Assembly (NCBI GenBank): GCA_028818705.1
Contig: JAPPNJ010000108.1
Span: 1 to 64,000, forward strand
Direction: 5' to 3'
Length of the DNA stretch: 64,000 bases
From: Candidatus Poribacteria bacterium
GTDB taxonomy: Bacteria > Poribacteria > WGA-4E > WGA-3G
The notes beneath the pieces were generated by a model. That model saw nothing but the letters and a program-made list of their open reading frames with translations. It did not search any database and had not been told where the DNA came from. Each line of letters begins with the position of its first letter. Positions within the stretch are counted from its first letter, which is position 1. Both the position numbers and the translations under genes were made by a program. This document shows, in pieces, positions 51,897 through 61,203 of the stretch.

Positions 51897-52280
51897 TCAG
51901 AGCCATTCAATTGTCACGAATCACTCTTGTAGGAGGGGTTTGTAACCCCGATGCTTGCGGAAAGCAGTGCCCCCCTATTGCCCATAACGCACTCAAAAAA
52001 CCGAAAACTGAATGGCTCTGGGGCGGCAGTAAAAACCTCTTGACTTTTGTCTCCAGACATTGTAGAATAAAAATAGTCTAACGGCTTACCATAACGAACT
52101 TGTGCAAGTAAGGATGTAATAAAGCGTACAGTTAAAAACCGAGCACTACAGCGAGTTAAACTGGTGTAAAGCCATAAATTTGACTTTTTCCACGGACTTA
52201 TGGTAAGTTAAATGTAGTATCCAGTTAAGGTAAAATCTATAGGTGTCCCATACCAAAAAATCTGGAGGATTAGAATCCGA
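51897..52280. other. Gap with a REP-like hairpin and the phoH promoter
   Basis: No gene is visible. CTTGTAGGAGGGGTT-tgt-AACCCCGATGC (51926-51951) is a REP-like hairpin of the GTAGG family with a third stem sequence. The rest holds the promoter at 52040 and about 200 bp of leader without obvious structure. Confidence 0.5.
52040..52068 (+). promoter_or_regulatory. Promoter for the phoH-ybeY-CorC operon
   Basis: TTGACT (52040-52045), 17-bp spacer, TAGAAT (52063-52068). It implies a leader of about 205 nt before phoH. Confidence 0.55.
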
Positions 52281-53297
52281 TTGGAAAAACAAGCATTGAA
52301 GGGTGTTCCTATACAAAGCAACGCTGAAGTGCAAGCCCTCTTCGGGCAAAGCGATGCCTTCTTAAAAATCATTGAAGACGATTTCGATGTCCGCGTTGTT
52401 TTGAAAAGTGACAGTATCGCTGTCATTGGTGAAAACGTCACAGAAGTTAACCATGTGACGACGGTTCTCGAATCATTACTTCACCGCATCCGGAAAGGAG
52501 AGCGCATTCAGGCAACCGATGTAAATTACGTTATTCGCGCATCGGGTGCCGGTGAACAAGATAACTTAGGAGACACTGGAGCCGAGTCTATTCCGGTATT
52601 CTCAAAACGCGGAGTCATTCGTCCCAAGACTGCTGGTCAGAAAAGGTATGTTGAAGCGATCAAGCACAACGACCTTGTTTTCGGTATTGGACCGGCAGGA
52701 ACAGGGAAGACTTATCTTGCCATGGCAATGGCTGTTTCCGCACTTAAAAGCGGACAGGTAAGCCGTATTATCTTGACACGACCTGCCGTTGAAGCTGGCG
52801 AGAAACTTGGATTTTTACCCGGCGATATAGCAGACAAGGTGCATCCATACTTGCGTCCTCTATACGATGCACTCTACGATATGATGCCGCCAGAGACACT
52901 TGACAAATATATTGAACGAAATGTTATTGAGGTTGCACCTATCGCTTTCATGCGAGGTAGGACCCTCAACAACTCGTTTGTCGTCTTAGATGAAGCACAA
53001 AACGCAACCATCGAGCAGATGAAGATGTTTCTGACGCGGCTCGGATTTGATTCAAAAGCCGTGGTCACCGGCGACATTACGCAGACAGACCTTCCAACAC
53101 ATAAGGTCTCAGGGCTCGCAGACGCACAAGAAGTGCTCTCTGGAATCAAGGGGATCCAATTCATCTATTTCTCGAAAGTTGATGTCGTCCGACATGAGTT
53201 GGTCCAACGCATCGTTGAGGCTTATGAACAGGTATCACCGTACAATACAAAACGGAATGGCTCAGATTCGCCACGTGTCTCCGATGGAGAAGGATAA
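52281..53297 (+). CDS. phoH: PhoH family ATPase
   Basis: A 338-residue RNA-associated ATPase: KH-like N-terminal part, then RPKTAGQKRYVEAI, Walker A GPAGTGKTYLAMAMAV (about 138-153), TRPAVEAGEKLGFLPGD and Walker B VVLDEAQNAT. YbeY follows directly, a common pairing linked to rRNA maturation. TTG 52281 is the annotated start, but GGAGG (52264-52268) is 12 bp away; an ATC at 52275 has 6-bp spacing, so the exact start is uncertain. Confidence 0.93.
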   Translation: MEKQALKGVPIQSNAEVQALFGQSDAFLKIIEDDFDVRVVLKSDSIAVIGENVTEVNHVTTVLESLLHRIRKGERIQATDVNYVIRASGAGEQDNLGDTGAESIPVFSKRGVIRPKTAGQKRYVEAIKHNDLVFGIGPAGTGKTYLAMAMAVSALKSGQVSRIILTRPAVEAGEKLGFLPGDIADKVHPYLRPLYDALYDMMPPETLDKYIERNVIEVAPIAFMRGRTLNNSFVVLDEAQNATIEQMKMFLTRLGFDSKAVVTGDITQTDLPTHKVSGLADAQEVLSGIKGIQFIYFSKVDVVRHELVQRIVEAYEQVSPYNTKRNGSDSPRVSDGEG

Positions 53298-53302
53298 CCG
53301 TT

Positions 53303-53755
53303 TTGATTCGTGTTACGAATACAAGCAGCAATACTTCCTTTGATGTAGAAGCAGTTTACAACGCAGTGCAGGCAACGTTAAAGGCGCATGACGCAGTAGC
53401 CTGTGAAGTTAGCGTTCTCTTGACGGATGATGCCGACATAAGGCAACTCAACCGCGACTACCGTGGTATCGACGCACCAACGGATGTATTGGCGTTCGCA
53501 ATGCGCGAAGGTCAAGACCCTGATATAAATCCGATTTTGCTTGGGGATCTGGTTATATCCCTTGAAACCGCAGCACGACAGATAGGGACAACAGATGGGC
53601 TCAGTGGAATGCGTGAGAGCCTTGAAACTGAAGCTGCACTGCTCGCAGTACACGGTGTATTACATCTGCTCGGGTATGACCATCAAACCCAAGAAGAAGC
53701 CACAACTATGTTTGAAAAACAGGAGAGTATCTTCCGTCTACTGCAGGAACCGTAG
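53303..53755 (+). CDS. ybeY: Endoribonuclease YbeY
   Basis: A 150-residue zinc-dependent RNase that matures 16S rRNA 3' ends. The metal site HGVLHLLGYDH (H117, H121, H127) and the region RQLNRDYRGIDAPTDVLAFA are intact. It begins at TTG, 5 bp after the phoH stop. Confidence 0.93.
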   Translation: MIRVTNTSSNTSFDVEAVYNAVQATLKAHDAVACEVSVLLTDDADIRQLNRDYRGIDAPTDVLAFAMREGQDPDINPILLGDLVISLETAARQIGTTDGLSGMRESLETEAALLAVHGVLHLLGYDHQTQEEATTMFEKQESIFRLLQEP

Positions 53756-53924
53756 TGCGTTGTCTGTCGTCTTAGGTTGCAATGTGTTAATTCAAATGAT
53801 GTAGCCTGTAATGTAATGGAAGGCGGATCTACGGAAAGACACTTCAATATCCAGACCCGACTTACCGAACCGCAAGGAAAAATTAAAAATCTGAACACCG
53901 CAGAATTGGTATGTTATAAGGAGC

Positions 53925-55205
53925 GTGATTTTACGTTTGGACGACCTAGACCTAGTCATCAAACTCGTTAGTTTAGGCATACTTTTAATTCTCAATGCGC
54001 TACTTTCAGCTGCTGAGGCGTTGCTTGCCCGGTTAACGCGGGACAATATCCTCAAGTTCGCCGAGGAAGGTGGAAGACGTTATGAAGTCCTCACCTCGCT
54101 ACTGCGCAATCCACGTCGCTACTCGCTCACCATTATCACAGCAAAAACTATTCTGATAGTGGTAAGTGTGATGGTGTTCATGACCTTCTGGAAATATCCA
54201 GCGGCGAATGCGGCTCTCGCCGTCGCGTGTTTTGTCATTTTCACTGAACTGTTCCCCAAAAATTACGTCCAAGGCAGTACGGGAGAAGCAACGATCCGGG
54301 CACTTAGCGTTCTGCGTGCGATTTATTGGGGTGGATTCATAGTTTTAATCCCGCTAAACTTCGTCGCGAATCTCCTCGTCCGGGTCTTCGGAGGTAAGAT
54401 TACCTCAGCACAAGACAGCCTCGTATCTCCAGAAGTTTTAGAGACGCTTGACAATGTCGCCGATAGCCAAGAAATCTTAGAACCAGACGACCGGGAAATG
54501 ATCTCCCGAATTTTGGACCTGCCAGACAAAGTCGCCAGAGAGATCATGGTTGCGCGAACCGATATGGTCTGTCTCGAAGTCACCACGCCTGGTGACGAAG
54601 TTTTGCAAACAACCATCACATGCCGACATACCCGTATTCCAATCTACGAAGAAACTATTGACCGGATCATCGGGATTTTGCATGTTAAAGATATGTTGGA
54701 TTGCTGGGCGACAGATAAACCGATTAATCTAAGAGAACTTATCGTCGGTCGAACGCCCTTTTTCACACCGGAAAGTAAGAATATTTCCGAACTGTTTCGA
54801 GAACTTCGGGGACACAAACAGCACATCGCAATCGTCGTAGATGAATATGGCGGGACTGCTGGAATTGTGACATTAGAAAACATTATTGAAGAAATTGTCG
54901 GGGAAATCCACGACGAAGACGAAGTAGACGAACAAGATGCCTATATCCAGATAGATGCCAACACCTATTCAGTTGATGGAAGACTGAACCTTATAGAGCT
55001 GAACGAAAGGCTCGGTACAGAACTTGAGGCAGAAAATATTGATACAATCGGTGGGTTCGTGGTCGACCATCTTGGGCGCGTCCCTGAACAGGGGACCGTA
55101 TTTACCTACCGCGGTATCGGTTTTACCATATTTGAGTCAGATGAACGACGTATCCAAAGGATTCAAATCCAGATGCCGGATATCTACGATAATAATGGGG
55201 CTTAA
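53925..55205 (+). CDS. CorC/HlyC-type CBS-domain membrane protein
   Basis: A 426-residue protein: N-terminal CNNM-type membrane domain (hydrophobic segments about 10-30, 68-90, 95-105, 125-150), then two CBS domains (about 205-330; REIMVARTDMVCLEV, HIAIVVDEYGGTAGIVTLENIIEEIVGEI) and a C-terminal CorC_HlyC FAD-like domain (SVDGRLNLIELNERLG..., TIGGFVVDHLGRVPEQG). Family members affect magnesium/cobalt homeostasis. GTG 53925 is 1 bp from AAGGAG, too close; TTG 53937 (13 bp) is the alternative. Confidence 0.9.
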   Translation: MILRLDDLDLVIKLVSLGILLILNALLSAAEALLARLTRDNILKFAEEGGRRYEVLTSLLRNPRRYSLTIITAKTILIVVSVMVFMTFWKYPAANAALAVACFVIFTELFPKNYVQGSTGEATIRALSVLRAIYWGGFIVLIPLNFVANLLVRVFGGKITSAQDSLVSPEVLETLDNVADSQEILEPDDREMISRILDLPDKVAREIMVARTDMVCLEVTTPGDEVLQTTITCRHTRIPIYEETIDRIIGILHVKDMLDCWATDKPINLRELIVGRTPFFTPESKNISELFRELRGHKQHIAIVVDEYGGTAGIVTLENIIEEIVGEIHDEDEVDEQDAYIQIDANTYSVDGRLNLIELNERLGTELEAENIDTIGGFVVDHLGRVPEQGTVFTYRGIGFTIFESDERRIQRIQIQMPDIYDNNGA

Positions 55206-55307
55206 AAAGCAAAGATTGGCGTAAGCACCTCATAGACACAGTTCCGTAAATCTTCCGTCTTATAAAACAGATAATATCCGTCGGCACGCTGTAGAACTTA
55301 AATTAAT

Positions 55308-55336
55308 TTGACAACGCTCAACAGAAAAGGTATAAT
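55308..55336 (+). promoter_or_regulatory. Promoter for tRNA-Pro
   Basis: TTGACA (55308-55313), 17-bp spacer, TATAAT (55331-55336): a consensus pair 12 bp before the tRNA. Confidence 0.8.
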
Positions 55337-55348
55337 TAAACACGAGAA

Positions 55349-55423
<75 letters not shown>

Positions 55424-55470
55424 TTTTATCCCTTCAATAGCACGTTTACACCAAATTGTACCCACACGGG

Positions 55471-55564
55471 AATTTTGCCCCGGGGAAGTCCATACGGACT
55501 TCATACCGTTGATTTACGGACAAAATTTGTCTTTGCTCTACATTAATTTGTCTTTGCTTACATT
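55471..55564 (+). repeat. Composite repeat: family I hairpin nested in family II
   Basis: AATTTTG (55471-55477) and CAAAATT (55521-55527) form an outer stem. Inside it lies a family I element GGGGAAGTCC-ATAC-GGACTTC with ATACCGTTGATTTACGG (55482-55518). The family II tail TTTGTCTTTGCTCTACATT follows, then a second copy of that tail up to 55564, four bases before recO. Confidence 0.7.
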
Positions 55565-55567
55565 ACC

Positions 55568-56353
55568 ATGGCAGCCCAAAAGACGCAAGCGATTGTCATT
55601 CGCACCTTCCCCCTTCAGGAATTCCATAAAATCATTACCTTTTATACCCCCGACTTTGGGAAGATCAAAGCGGTTGCTTATGGTGTAAAAAGTCCGAAAA
55701 GCCGTCTTGGTGGGAGTTTAGAACTCCTCAACTACGGAACACTCCTCTTTCAACACCGTGAAAATCGAGAATTACAGAACATTACTGATTTCAATCTCCT
55801 TGACGGGTTTGATGCAATGCGTTCTGATTTCACACGTATCACCTACGGATGCTATTTCGCTGAACTCGTAGACAGCATCGCATCAGAAGGGGTCTCTAAT
55901 CCTGAAATTTTCGATCTTCTCCGAACCACTTACCAATTTCTGGAGCATGCTGATGATGTCCCCTTACTCGCAAGAGGGTTTGAAATTAAGTTTCTGGACT
56001 GTGCCGGCTATGGACCCGAACTTTCACGATGTGTTCATTGCAGTTCAACTGTAAAAGGCACATTTGTTGATGAAAAAAGTGAATCAACACGCAAATTCGG
56101 CGTAGCGTTTAGTGTACGTTACGGCGGTGTGCTTTGTGGGGATTGCGAAAATAGAGATGGTGCTGCATTTACTATCGCACCCGGTAGCTGCGAGTTGTTA
56201 AAGATGCTTCGGAAATCCGAGTGGGACCGGTTTAACCGAATTCGCGCCTCCACCCGCAATCATAAAGAACTTAAAGGCGTGCTTGGCAGTTTCATTGAAT
56301 ATCATACCGAACGGAACTTAAAAAGTCTCAGATTTATAGAGAGTGTTTTGTAG
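55568..56353 (+). CDS. recO: DNA repair protein RecO
   Basis: A 261-residue mediator that loads RecA onto SSB-coated DNA in the RecFOR pathway. The N-terminal OB fold is clear (QAIVIRTFPLQEFHKIITFYTPDFGKIKAVAYGVKSPKSR...), and the zinc knuckle is CVHCSS with a later CGDCE (about 156-159, 197-200). The length is standard. Confidence 0.92.
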   Translation: MAAQKTQAIVIRTFPLQEFHKIITFYTPDFGKIKAVAYGVKSPKSRLGGSLELLNYGTLLFQHRENRELQNITDFNLLDGFDAMRSDFTRITYGCYFAELVDSIASEGVSNPEIFDLLRTTYQFLEHADDVPLLARGFEIKFLDCAGYGPELSRCVHCSSTVKGTFVDEKSESTRKFGVAFSVRYGGVLCGDCENRDGAAFTIAPGSCELLKMLRKSEWDRFNRIRASTRNHKELKGVLGSFIEYHTERNLKSLRFIESVL

Positions 56354-56439
56354 ATATCCAAATAATTACCGCTCAGGTTATCTATTCAACATTCATATAC
56401 TTCGTCTAAAGACGTTCTGAACATATAAGGAGTCATAAA

Positions 56440-59400
56440 TTGAAGAAAAATAACGTTTTAACCACGTTTAGCAGCAGGCATCAGAAACTTGCAAGCCTCA
56501 CCAAAATAGCAGTTTTTTTATTTTTTGCTGTCTATCTTGTTACAACCATCAACTTTGACCTCTCCGCTGCCATCACTGGAAAAATTTCCGGTGTAATCAC
56601 TGCTGAAGCGACGAATGAACCACTCGCAAATGTTACAGTAACACTTGTCGGCACAAGCAGTACCGCCACAACAAACGATTCTGGCTATTACGTGATGACT
56701 AACATTCCACCCGGAGATTATGACGTAAAAGCTGAATTGAGCGATTATGGTCCCGAAACTGTGGAGGGCGCGAAAGTCCTCGCTGGACTCACTACAACCC
56801 TAAACTTCGCCTTGAAGACTACAGAGGTTGTCACACTCGAAGGGATAACCGTAACGGCTGTCAAACCCCTCATCAAGCGGGATGTCACTCAGACGACAAG
56901 AATCATTAAATCAGAAGATATTGAGGCTATGCCTCGCGATACAGTGAACGGGATTCTACAAACGCTACCTGGGGTGGCAGTACTCAACTCAACTGGGTCA
57001 ACACATGTTCGTGGCGGAAGGTCAACGGAAGTCCGGTACCTTATTGATGGTATCCCAATTAATGATCCAATCGGCAGAAGTTTGGGCTTGAGCATTGGCA
57101 CGAATTCCCTTGAACAAATGGAGGTCATCACAGGTGGATTCAACGCCGAACACGGTGACGCGCAATCCGGCATCGTTAATCTCATCACGAAAGTTGGAAC
57201 AAATAAATTCTCTGGTAGAGTCCGATATCGCGTTGGACAATGGATAGAGCACCACGGAGACCCGTTATACGGTCCCTGGCTCGACCCAGACAACGGATTC
57301 CGACCCGTCGCACTTGAACCCTTCAGGGGAATCTTCATCGGCCAACCCTACGATTACCAAACGCCATATCGTGGACAGGATATCACAGTCGCAGAGTTAG
57401 CGGAGCGAGAAGGCGATGACCAAGTCGTCTTTACAGAGATTTTCCCCGGTGTGTACGCTGACAGAACAGAAAATCCCCTGCAGCCTGTGATAGATCCCGA
57501 AACAGGTGAACCGCAAGTTAATCCCGATACGGGTGAAGCGGTCATGTTACGCCAACCTTACAAGGATGCCGATGGAACTGTTATTGACTATGAAAAGAAA
57601 CAGGTCACACTCTTAGACGGCTACATTGTGGATTTGGAGCAGTATAGCGGGTTGTTCAATGACACGAAAAAGTATGATTTGTCTCCGAGCCACATCGGTG
57701 AATTTGCACTCAGTGGACCGATATGGGGCAACCGCCTGACGTTCTCCGCCTCCAGCCAGTTACGACGGGATAACAGTTTTTTGCCTAATAGTGGCGGAAC
57801 AGGATATATCTTACAAGGAAAACTGAAATTTGAAGTAACACCCAGTATCAAACTCACTGCGGGTGGACTTTTCGATAAGCGAGAAAGCCATTCCTATGGT
57901 GGTGGGCTACGCTTTTGGCCAAGTGCCATTCCAGAGTCAAACTCGAATGCCCGAAGTATGTCCCTGCGGCTCTCACATAATATCAACTCCGGCACTTTCT
58001 ATACGCTGACACTTGGTCAATTTCATCGTGCTTCTGAGGCGAATCAACCCGGAAAAGTGTGGGATCCATTGGAGAAGACGTTTGATGAGAACGCTTGGGA
58101 TCCGGATAAATCCTTTGAGCAGAACGAAGAAGAAGGTAGGATCAGAAACCCACCCCAACAGGCATACAACGATACAACCTACTTCGTTGCAGGAGATAAC
58201 AATTCTTGGGGATCCCGTCATGCGACGACTTCAATATTAAGAGGAGATTTTTCCAGTCAAGTTACAGCGAATCACCAGATTCAAACAGGCGTTGAATTCT
58301 TGGCTTATGACCTCTATAATCTCGGCACAACAAATTACGGAAGTTCCAATCTCTACATGGAATTTTATGATGTTCAGCCTCAAGCCGTGAGTATGTATCT
58401 CCAAGATAAAATGGAATACGAAGGTATGATCGTCAACGCCGGATTGCGATATGACCTGTATAATCCAGATGGCATCTCACCAGCGGATCCGTTCGACCCA
58501 CTCGAATTGAACGATGATGGCACAATCAAACTGGACAAAAGCACCTATAAAGTTGGGTTACCGATTATTAAAGATCCTGTTGAGGCTTCTGTCAAACACA
58601 TGATCGCGCCACGCCTCGGTATCTCTTTCCCGATTACCGACCGGTCGAAATTGCACTTCACGTATGGGCATTACTACCAGATCCCACGCGGTGACGACCT
58701 CTACGAAAATCTTAGTTTTGACATGCGAGGTGCAATCCGCAGAAGGGGCAATCCCGACCTAAATCCAGAGAAGACCATCGCCTATGAAGTCGGAATAATA
58801 CGGCAATTCACCGACGACTTAACGATAGATATTACTGGATTCACCAAAGACATTGACAGACTCGTCAATAGCGTCCATGTTGACATTACCAACGATTACA
58901 GTTATTTCCTTAATGATGTCTTCAACGGCAGACCCCACGGTATCTACGGTCGAGTTCAGGGATTTGAACTCACAATTCGCAAGTGGCGCACTGGACGGAG
59001 TCCAGTTTCTGGACTGCTCAGTTACACCTATTCTGTCGCGAAAGGAAAAGGCTCCAGTCGAAACCTCGGCTACTTAACCTATTACCGCCAGCAGCCCGAA
59101 GTTACCGAAAGTCATCCGTTAGCCTGGGATCAGCGGCACATTTTTTCGGGTGCGTTAGACATTCAACTCCCCTTCGATTCTGCAGTCAACTTTGTTGGTC
59201 GGTACGCCAGCGGCTTGCCTTACACGCCTAATCCGAGATCACCCGTCAAACCCGATATTAACTCGAAGCGTTATCCGTCAACCTATAACGTTGACGCGCT
59301 CTTTAGCAAACGGAGTCGGATTGGTGGGCTGACGTACACCTTCTTTGCGGATATCCGGAACATTTTCAACACGAAAAACCTTGACGATCTCCTCGATGCG

Positions 59401-59508
59401 GTGACGTATGACCGATATGGTATCCCGCTCGACAGTCAGAAGCATTCACATCCGCTGTCATGGAGTTCACCGCGCTTGATTATGATGGGCGTGAGCTTGG
59501 ATTTTTAG
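56440..59508 (+). CDS. TonB-dependent receptor with carboxypeptidase-like regulatory domain
   Basis: A 1022-residue outer-membrane receptor. A signal/anchor (about 22-45) precedes a CarboxypepD_reg domain (about 46-128; GKISGVITAEATNEPLANVTVTLVG). The plug domain (about 140-260; SEDIEAMPRDTVNGILQTLPGVAVLNS, VRGGRSTEVRYLIDGIPINDP) follows, then a long beta barrel ending in GVSLDF with a terminal Phe. The pattern resembles SusC/CirA-like importers; the ligand is unknown. The start is TTG 56440 after AAGGAG. Part of its 3' end is repeated at about 60208. Confidence 0.93.
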   Translation: MKKNNVLTTFSSRHQKLASLTKIAVFLFFAVYLVTTINFDLSAAITGKISGVITAEATNEPLANVTVTLVGTSSTATTNDSGYYVMTNIPPGDYDVKAELSDYGPETVEGAKVLAGLTTTLNFALKTTEVVTLEGITVTAVKPLIKRDVTQTTRIIKSEDIEAMPRDTVNGILQTLPGVAVLNSTGSTHVRGGRSTEVRYLIDGIPINDPIGRSLGLSIGTNSLEQMEVITGGFNAEHGDAQSGIVNLITKVGTNKFSGRVRYRVGQWIEHHGDPLYGPWLDPDNGFRPVALEPFRGIFIGQPYDYQTPYRGQDITVAELAEREGDDQVVFTEIFPGVYADRTENPLQPVIDPETGEPQVNPDTGEAVMLRQPYKDADGTVIDYEKKQVTLLDGYIVDLEQYSGLFNDTKKYDLSPSHIGEFALSGPIWGNRLTFSASSQLRRDNSFLPNSGGTGYILQGKLKFEVTPSIKLTAGGLFDKRESHSYGGGLRFWPSAIPESNSNARSMSLRLSHNINSGTFYTLTLGQFHRASEANQPGKVWDPLEKTFDENAWDPDKSFEQNEEEGRIRNPPQQAYNDTTYFVAGDNNSWGSRHATTSILRGDFSSQVTANHQIQTGVEFLAYDLYNLGTTNYGSSNLYMEFYDVQPQAVSMYLQDKMEYEGMIVNAGLRYDLYNPDGISPADPFDPLELNDDGTIKLDKSTYKVGLPIIKDPVEASVKHMIAPRLGISFPITDRSKLHFTYGHYYQIPRGDDLYENLSFDMRGAIRRRGNPDLNPEKTIAYEVGIIRQFTDDLTIDITGFTKDIDRLVNSVHVDITNDYSYFLNDVFNGRPHGIYGRVQGFELTIRKWRTGRSPVSGLLSYTYSVAKGKGSSRNLGYLTYYRQQPEVTESHPLAWDQRHIFSGALDIQLPFDSAVNFVGRYASGLPYTPNPRSPVKPDINSKRYPSTYNVDALFSKRSRIGGLTYTFFADIRNIFNTKNLDDLLDAVTYDRYGIPLDSQKHSHPLSWSSPRLIMMGVSLDF

Positions 59509-59542
59509 GAGGGTGGTCAACGAAAGTTTGGCGGTAGAACAA

Positions 59543-59803
59543 ATGAGAATTATATCACGCAGAACCTTGAGAGAATTTTGGGTAATACATCCTGATGCCG
59601 AGAGACCTCTTCAAGCGTGGTATGCTAATGTAAAAGCCACTTATCAAAATGCTAGTTTCATTGAAAATAACCGGGTAGTATTCAATATCAAAGGCAATTC
59701 CTATCGGTTGATAGTCGCAATCAATTATCAATACGGCATTGTTTACATCCGGTTTGTCGGAACACACCAAGTCTACGACAAAATTGATGTTACTACGATC
59801 TAA
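59543..59803 (+). CDS. higB: HigB-type toxin
   Basis: An 86-residue type II toxin: MRIISRRTLREFWVIHPDAERPLQAWYANVKA, NRVVFNIKGNSYRLIVAINYQYGIVYIRFVGTHQVYDKID. This is the HigB fold that cleaves mRNA on the ribosome. ATG 59543 is chosen; the frame opens 30 bp upstream, just 4 bp after the receptor stop. HigA follows 10 bp downstream. Confidence 0.9.
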   Translation: MRIISRRTLREFWVIHPDAERPLQAWYANVKATYQNASFIENNRVVFNIKGNSYRLIVAINYQYGIVYIRFVGTHQVYDKIDVTTI

Positions 59804-59813
59804 GGTAATAATT

Positions 59814-60188
59814 ATGGAAATCAAACCAATCAAAACCGAAGCAGATTATGAAGATGCACTGAAGGAAATAGAACAACTTTGGGGAGCAAACTACGGCTCG
59901 CCAGAAGGGGATAAACTTGATGTGCTCGTTACGCTCGTGGAGGCTTATGAAGAAGTACATTATCCCATTCCACCGCCAGATCCAATTGAGGCGATTCTCC
60001 ACCACATGGAAAATCAAGGGTTATCGGAATATGATCTTGAAGCTTATCTCGGTTCACAGCCCTGTGTGTCAGATATCTTGAATCGGCAACGCAGCCTGTC
60101 CTTAGACATGATTAGGAAATTGAACAAAGAACTTGGGATTTCAGATGATATCTTAGTTCAACCGTATGCACTGCGGACCAATTCATGA
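59814..60188 (+). CDS. higA: HigA-type antitoxin
   Basis: A 124-residue antitoxin. The N-terminal helical part EIKPIKTEADYEDALKEIEQLW is typical of HigA partners, and the C-terminal XRE-like helix-turn-helix is DLEAYLGSQPCVSDILNRQRSLSLDMIRKLNKELGI. It likely represses its own operon with HigB. The start at 59814 has AAGGTAATA before it. Confidence 0.9.
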   Translation: MEIKPIKTEADYEDALKEIEQLWGANYGSPEGDKLDVLVTLVEAYEEVHYPIPPPDPIEAILHHMENQGLSEYDLEAYLGSQPCVSDILNRQRSLSLDMIRKLNKELGISDDILVQPYALRTNS

Positions 60189-60197
60189 ACCCCGGTC

Positions 60198-60314
60198 ATA
60201 GATCCCGTGACCTATGACCAATACAGCATCCCGCTCGACGATAAAAAGCATTCGCATTCGCTGTCATGGAGCTCGCCACGGTTGATTATGATGGGTGTGA
60301 GTCTTGATTTTTAG
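60198..60314 (+). pseudogene. Remnant of a TonB-dependent receptor C-terminus
   Basis: The frame reads DPVTYDQYSIPLDDKKHSHS then SWSSPRLIMMGVSLDF and stop, matching the last 37 residues of the 56440 receptor (VTYDRYGIPLDSQKHSHPLS...). By hand alignment about 91 of 110 bases agree over 59403-59513 and 60208-60317. No ribosome-binding site or start belongs to it. HigBA lies exactly between the two ends. Confidence 0.85.
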
Positions 60315-60333
60315 GAGAATATAACCAACTCAA

Positions 60334-61185
60334 ATGAAAATTCAACAATTAATCTCTCTTCGAGAAATTTACAAGGAACCGGATTCGCGTCAAGCAGAAA
60401 AGGCGTTCTCAGCCGATCTTGCTGACAATCTTGATGTACTCAGAGTTGGAAACTTCGAGGACGCGGAAACGGAATCTAACGTTGGTACACGCAGGGCAGA
60501 TATTGTCGCTGTCGGGGAAGATGGTACGCTTGTAGTCGAAAACCAATTCGGTAAAGCAGATTGGGATCATTGGGGCAGACTTGAAGCCTATGCACGTTTG
60601 AAAGAGGCAACCGTGGCGGTATTAGTCGCCGAGAGTTTTGAGGAACTAATGATCGTCACGTGCAGGCTGCGAGACGAAGACAGTGGGGTCGACTGGTATC
60701 TTATTCAAGTACAAGCCAATTCACATAACGAACTGTCTTTCCATCACGTCGTTGGGCCAGCAATAGACATTCAAACCGAGAAGAAAGCCGAAGCTGGGTA
60801 TAGCGAATTCTGGCAGCCGATCCGCGATGGCAAATTCGAGGAATTGTTCGCAGGAAAACCTGTACCTATCAGTAATGACGGTTGGATAGGCAGGGCTATT
60901 CGTAACCGTAACATCGGAGTGTGGCTCTTTATTACCAATCAGCGATGCTATGTTCAAGTGTACTTCCAAGGAGAAAACCCCTTGGAACGCAGAAACAACG
61001 TTATGACATTGTTCCCAGAATCAGACTACGATTATGAATATAAGGATACTGCCAAGGAGATAAAAGTCCAATTTCCCGTTCTTGACAAAGGCAAAAACGA
61101 TCAAGACGATTGGGACGAAATCCGTCAGGAGTTAGTCGCTATGGGCACTGATATCTACAATAAAATCCAAGAATCTAACTTATAG
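60334..61185 (+). CDS. DUF4268-type protein with PD-(D/E)XK-like N-terminus
   Basis: A 283-residue protein. Residues about 45-90 (ESNVGTRRADIVAVGEDGTLVVENQFGKADWDHWGRLEAYA) have the acidic/strand pattern (ADIV...VVEN, then H/W) typical of nuclease-like domains fused to DUF4268. The remaining two thirds match DUF4268 (YSEFWQPIRDGKFEELFAG, WIGRAIRNRNIGVWLFITNQRCYVQVYF). Proteins of this kind occur in defence and mobile contexts with unknown mechanism. It stands alone between the receptor remnant and a 2H phosphoesterase. Confidence 0.78.
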   Translation: MKIQQLISLREIYKEPDSRQAEKAFSADLADNLDVLRVGNFEDAETESNVGTRRADIVAVGEDGTLVVENQFGKADWDHWGRLEAYARLKEATVAVLVAESFEELMIVTCRLRDEDSGVDWYLIQVQANSHNELSFHHVVGPAIDIQTEKKAEAGYSEFWQPIRDGKFEELFAGKPVPISNDGWIGRAIRNRNIGVWLFITNQRCYVQVYFQGENPLERRNNVMTLFPESDYDYEYKDTAKEIKVQFPVLDKGKNDQDDWDEIRQELVAMGTDIYNKIQESNL

Positions 61186-61203
61186 CGAGAAGCAAGATTA
61201 AGC

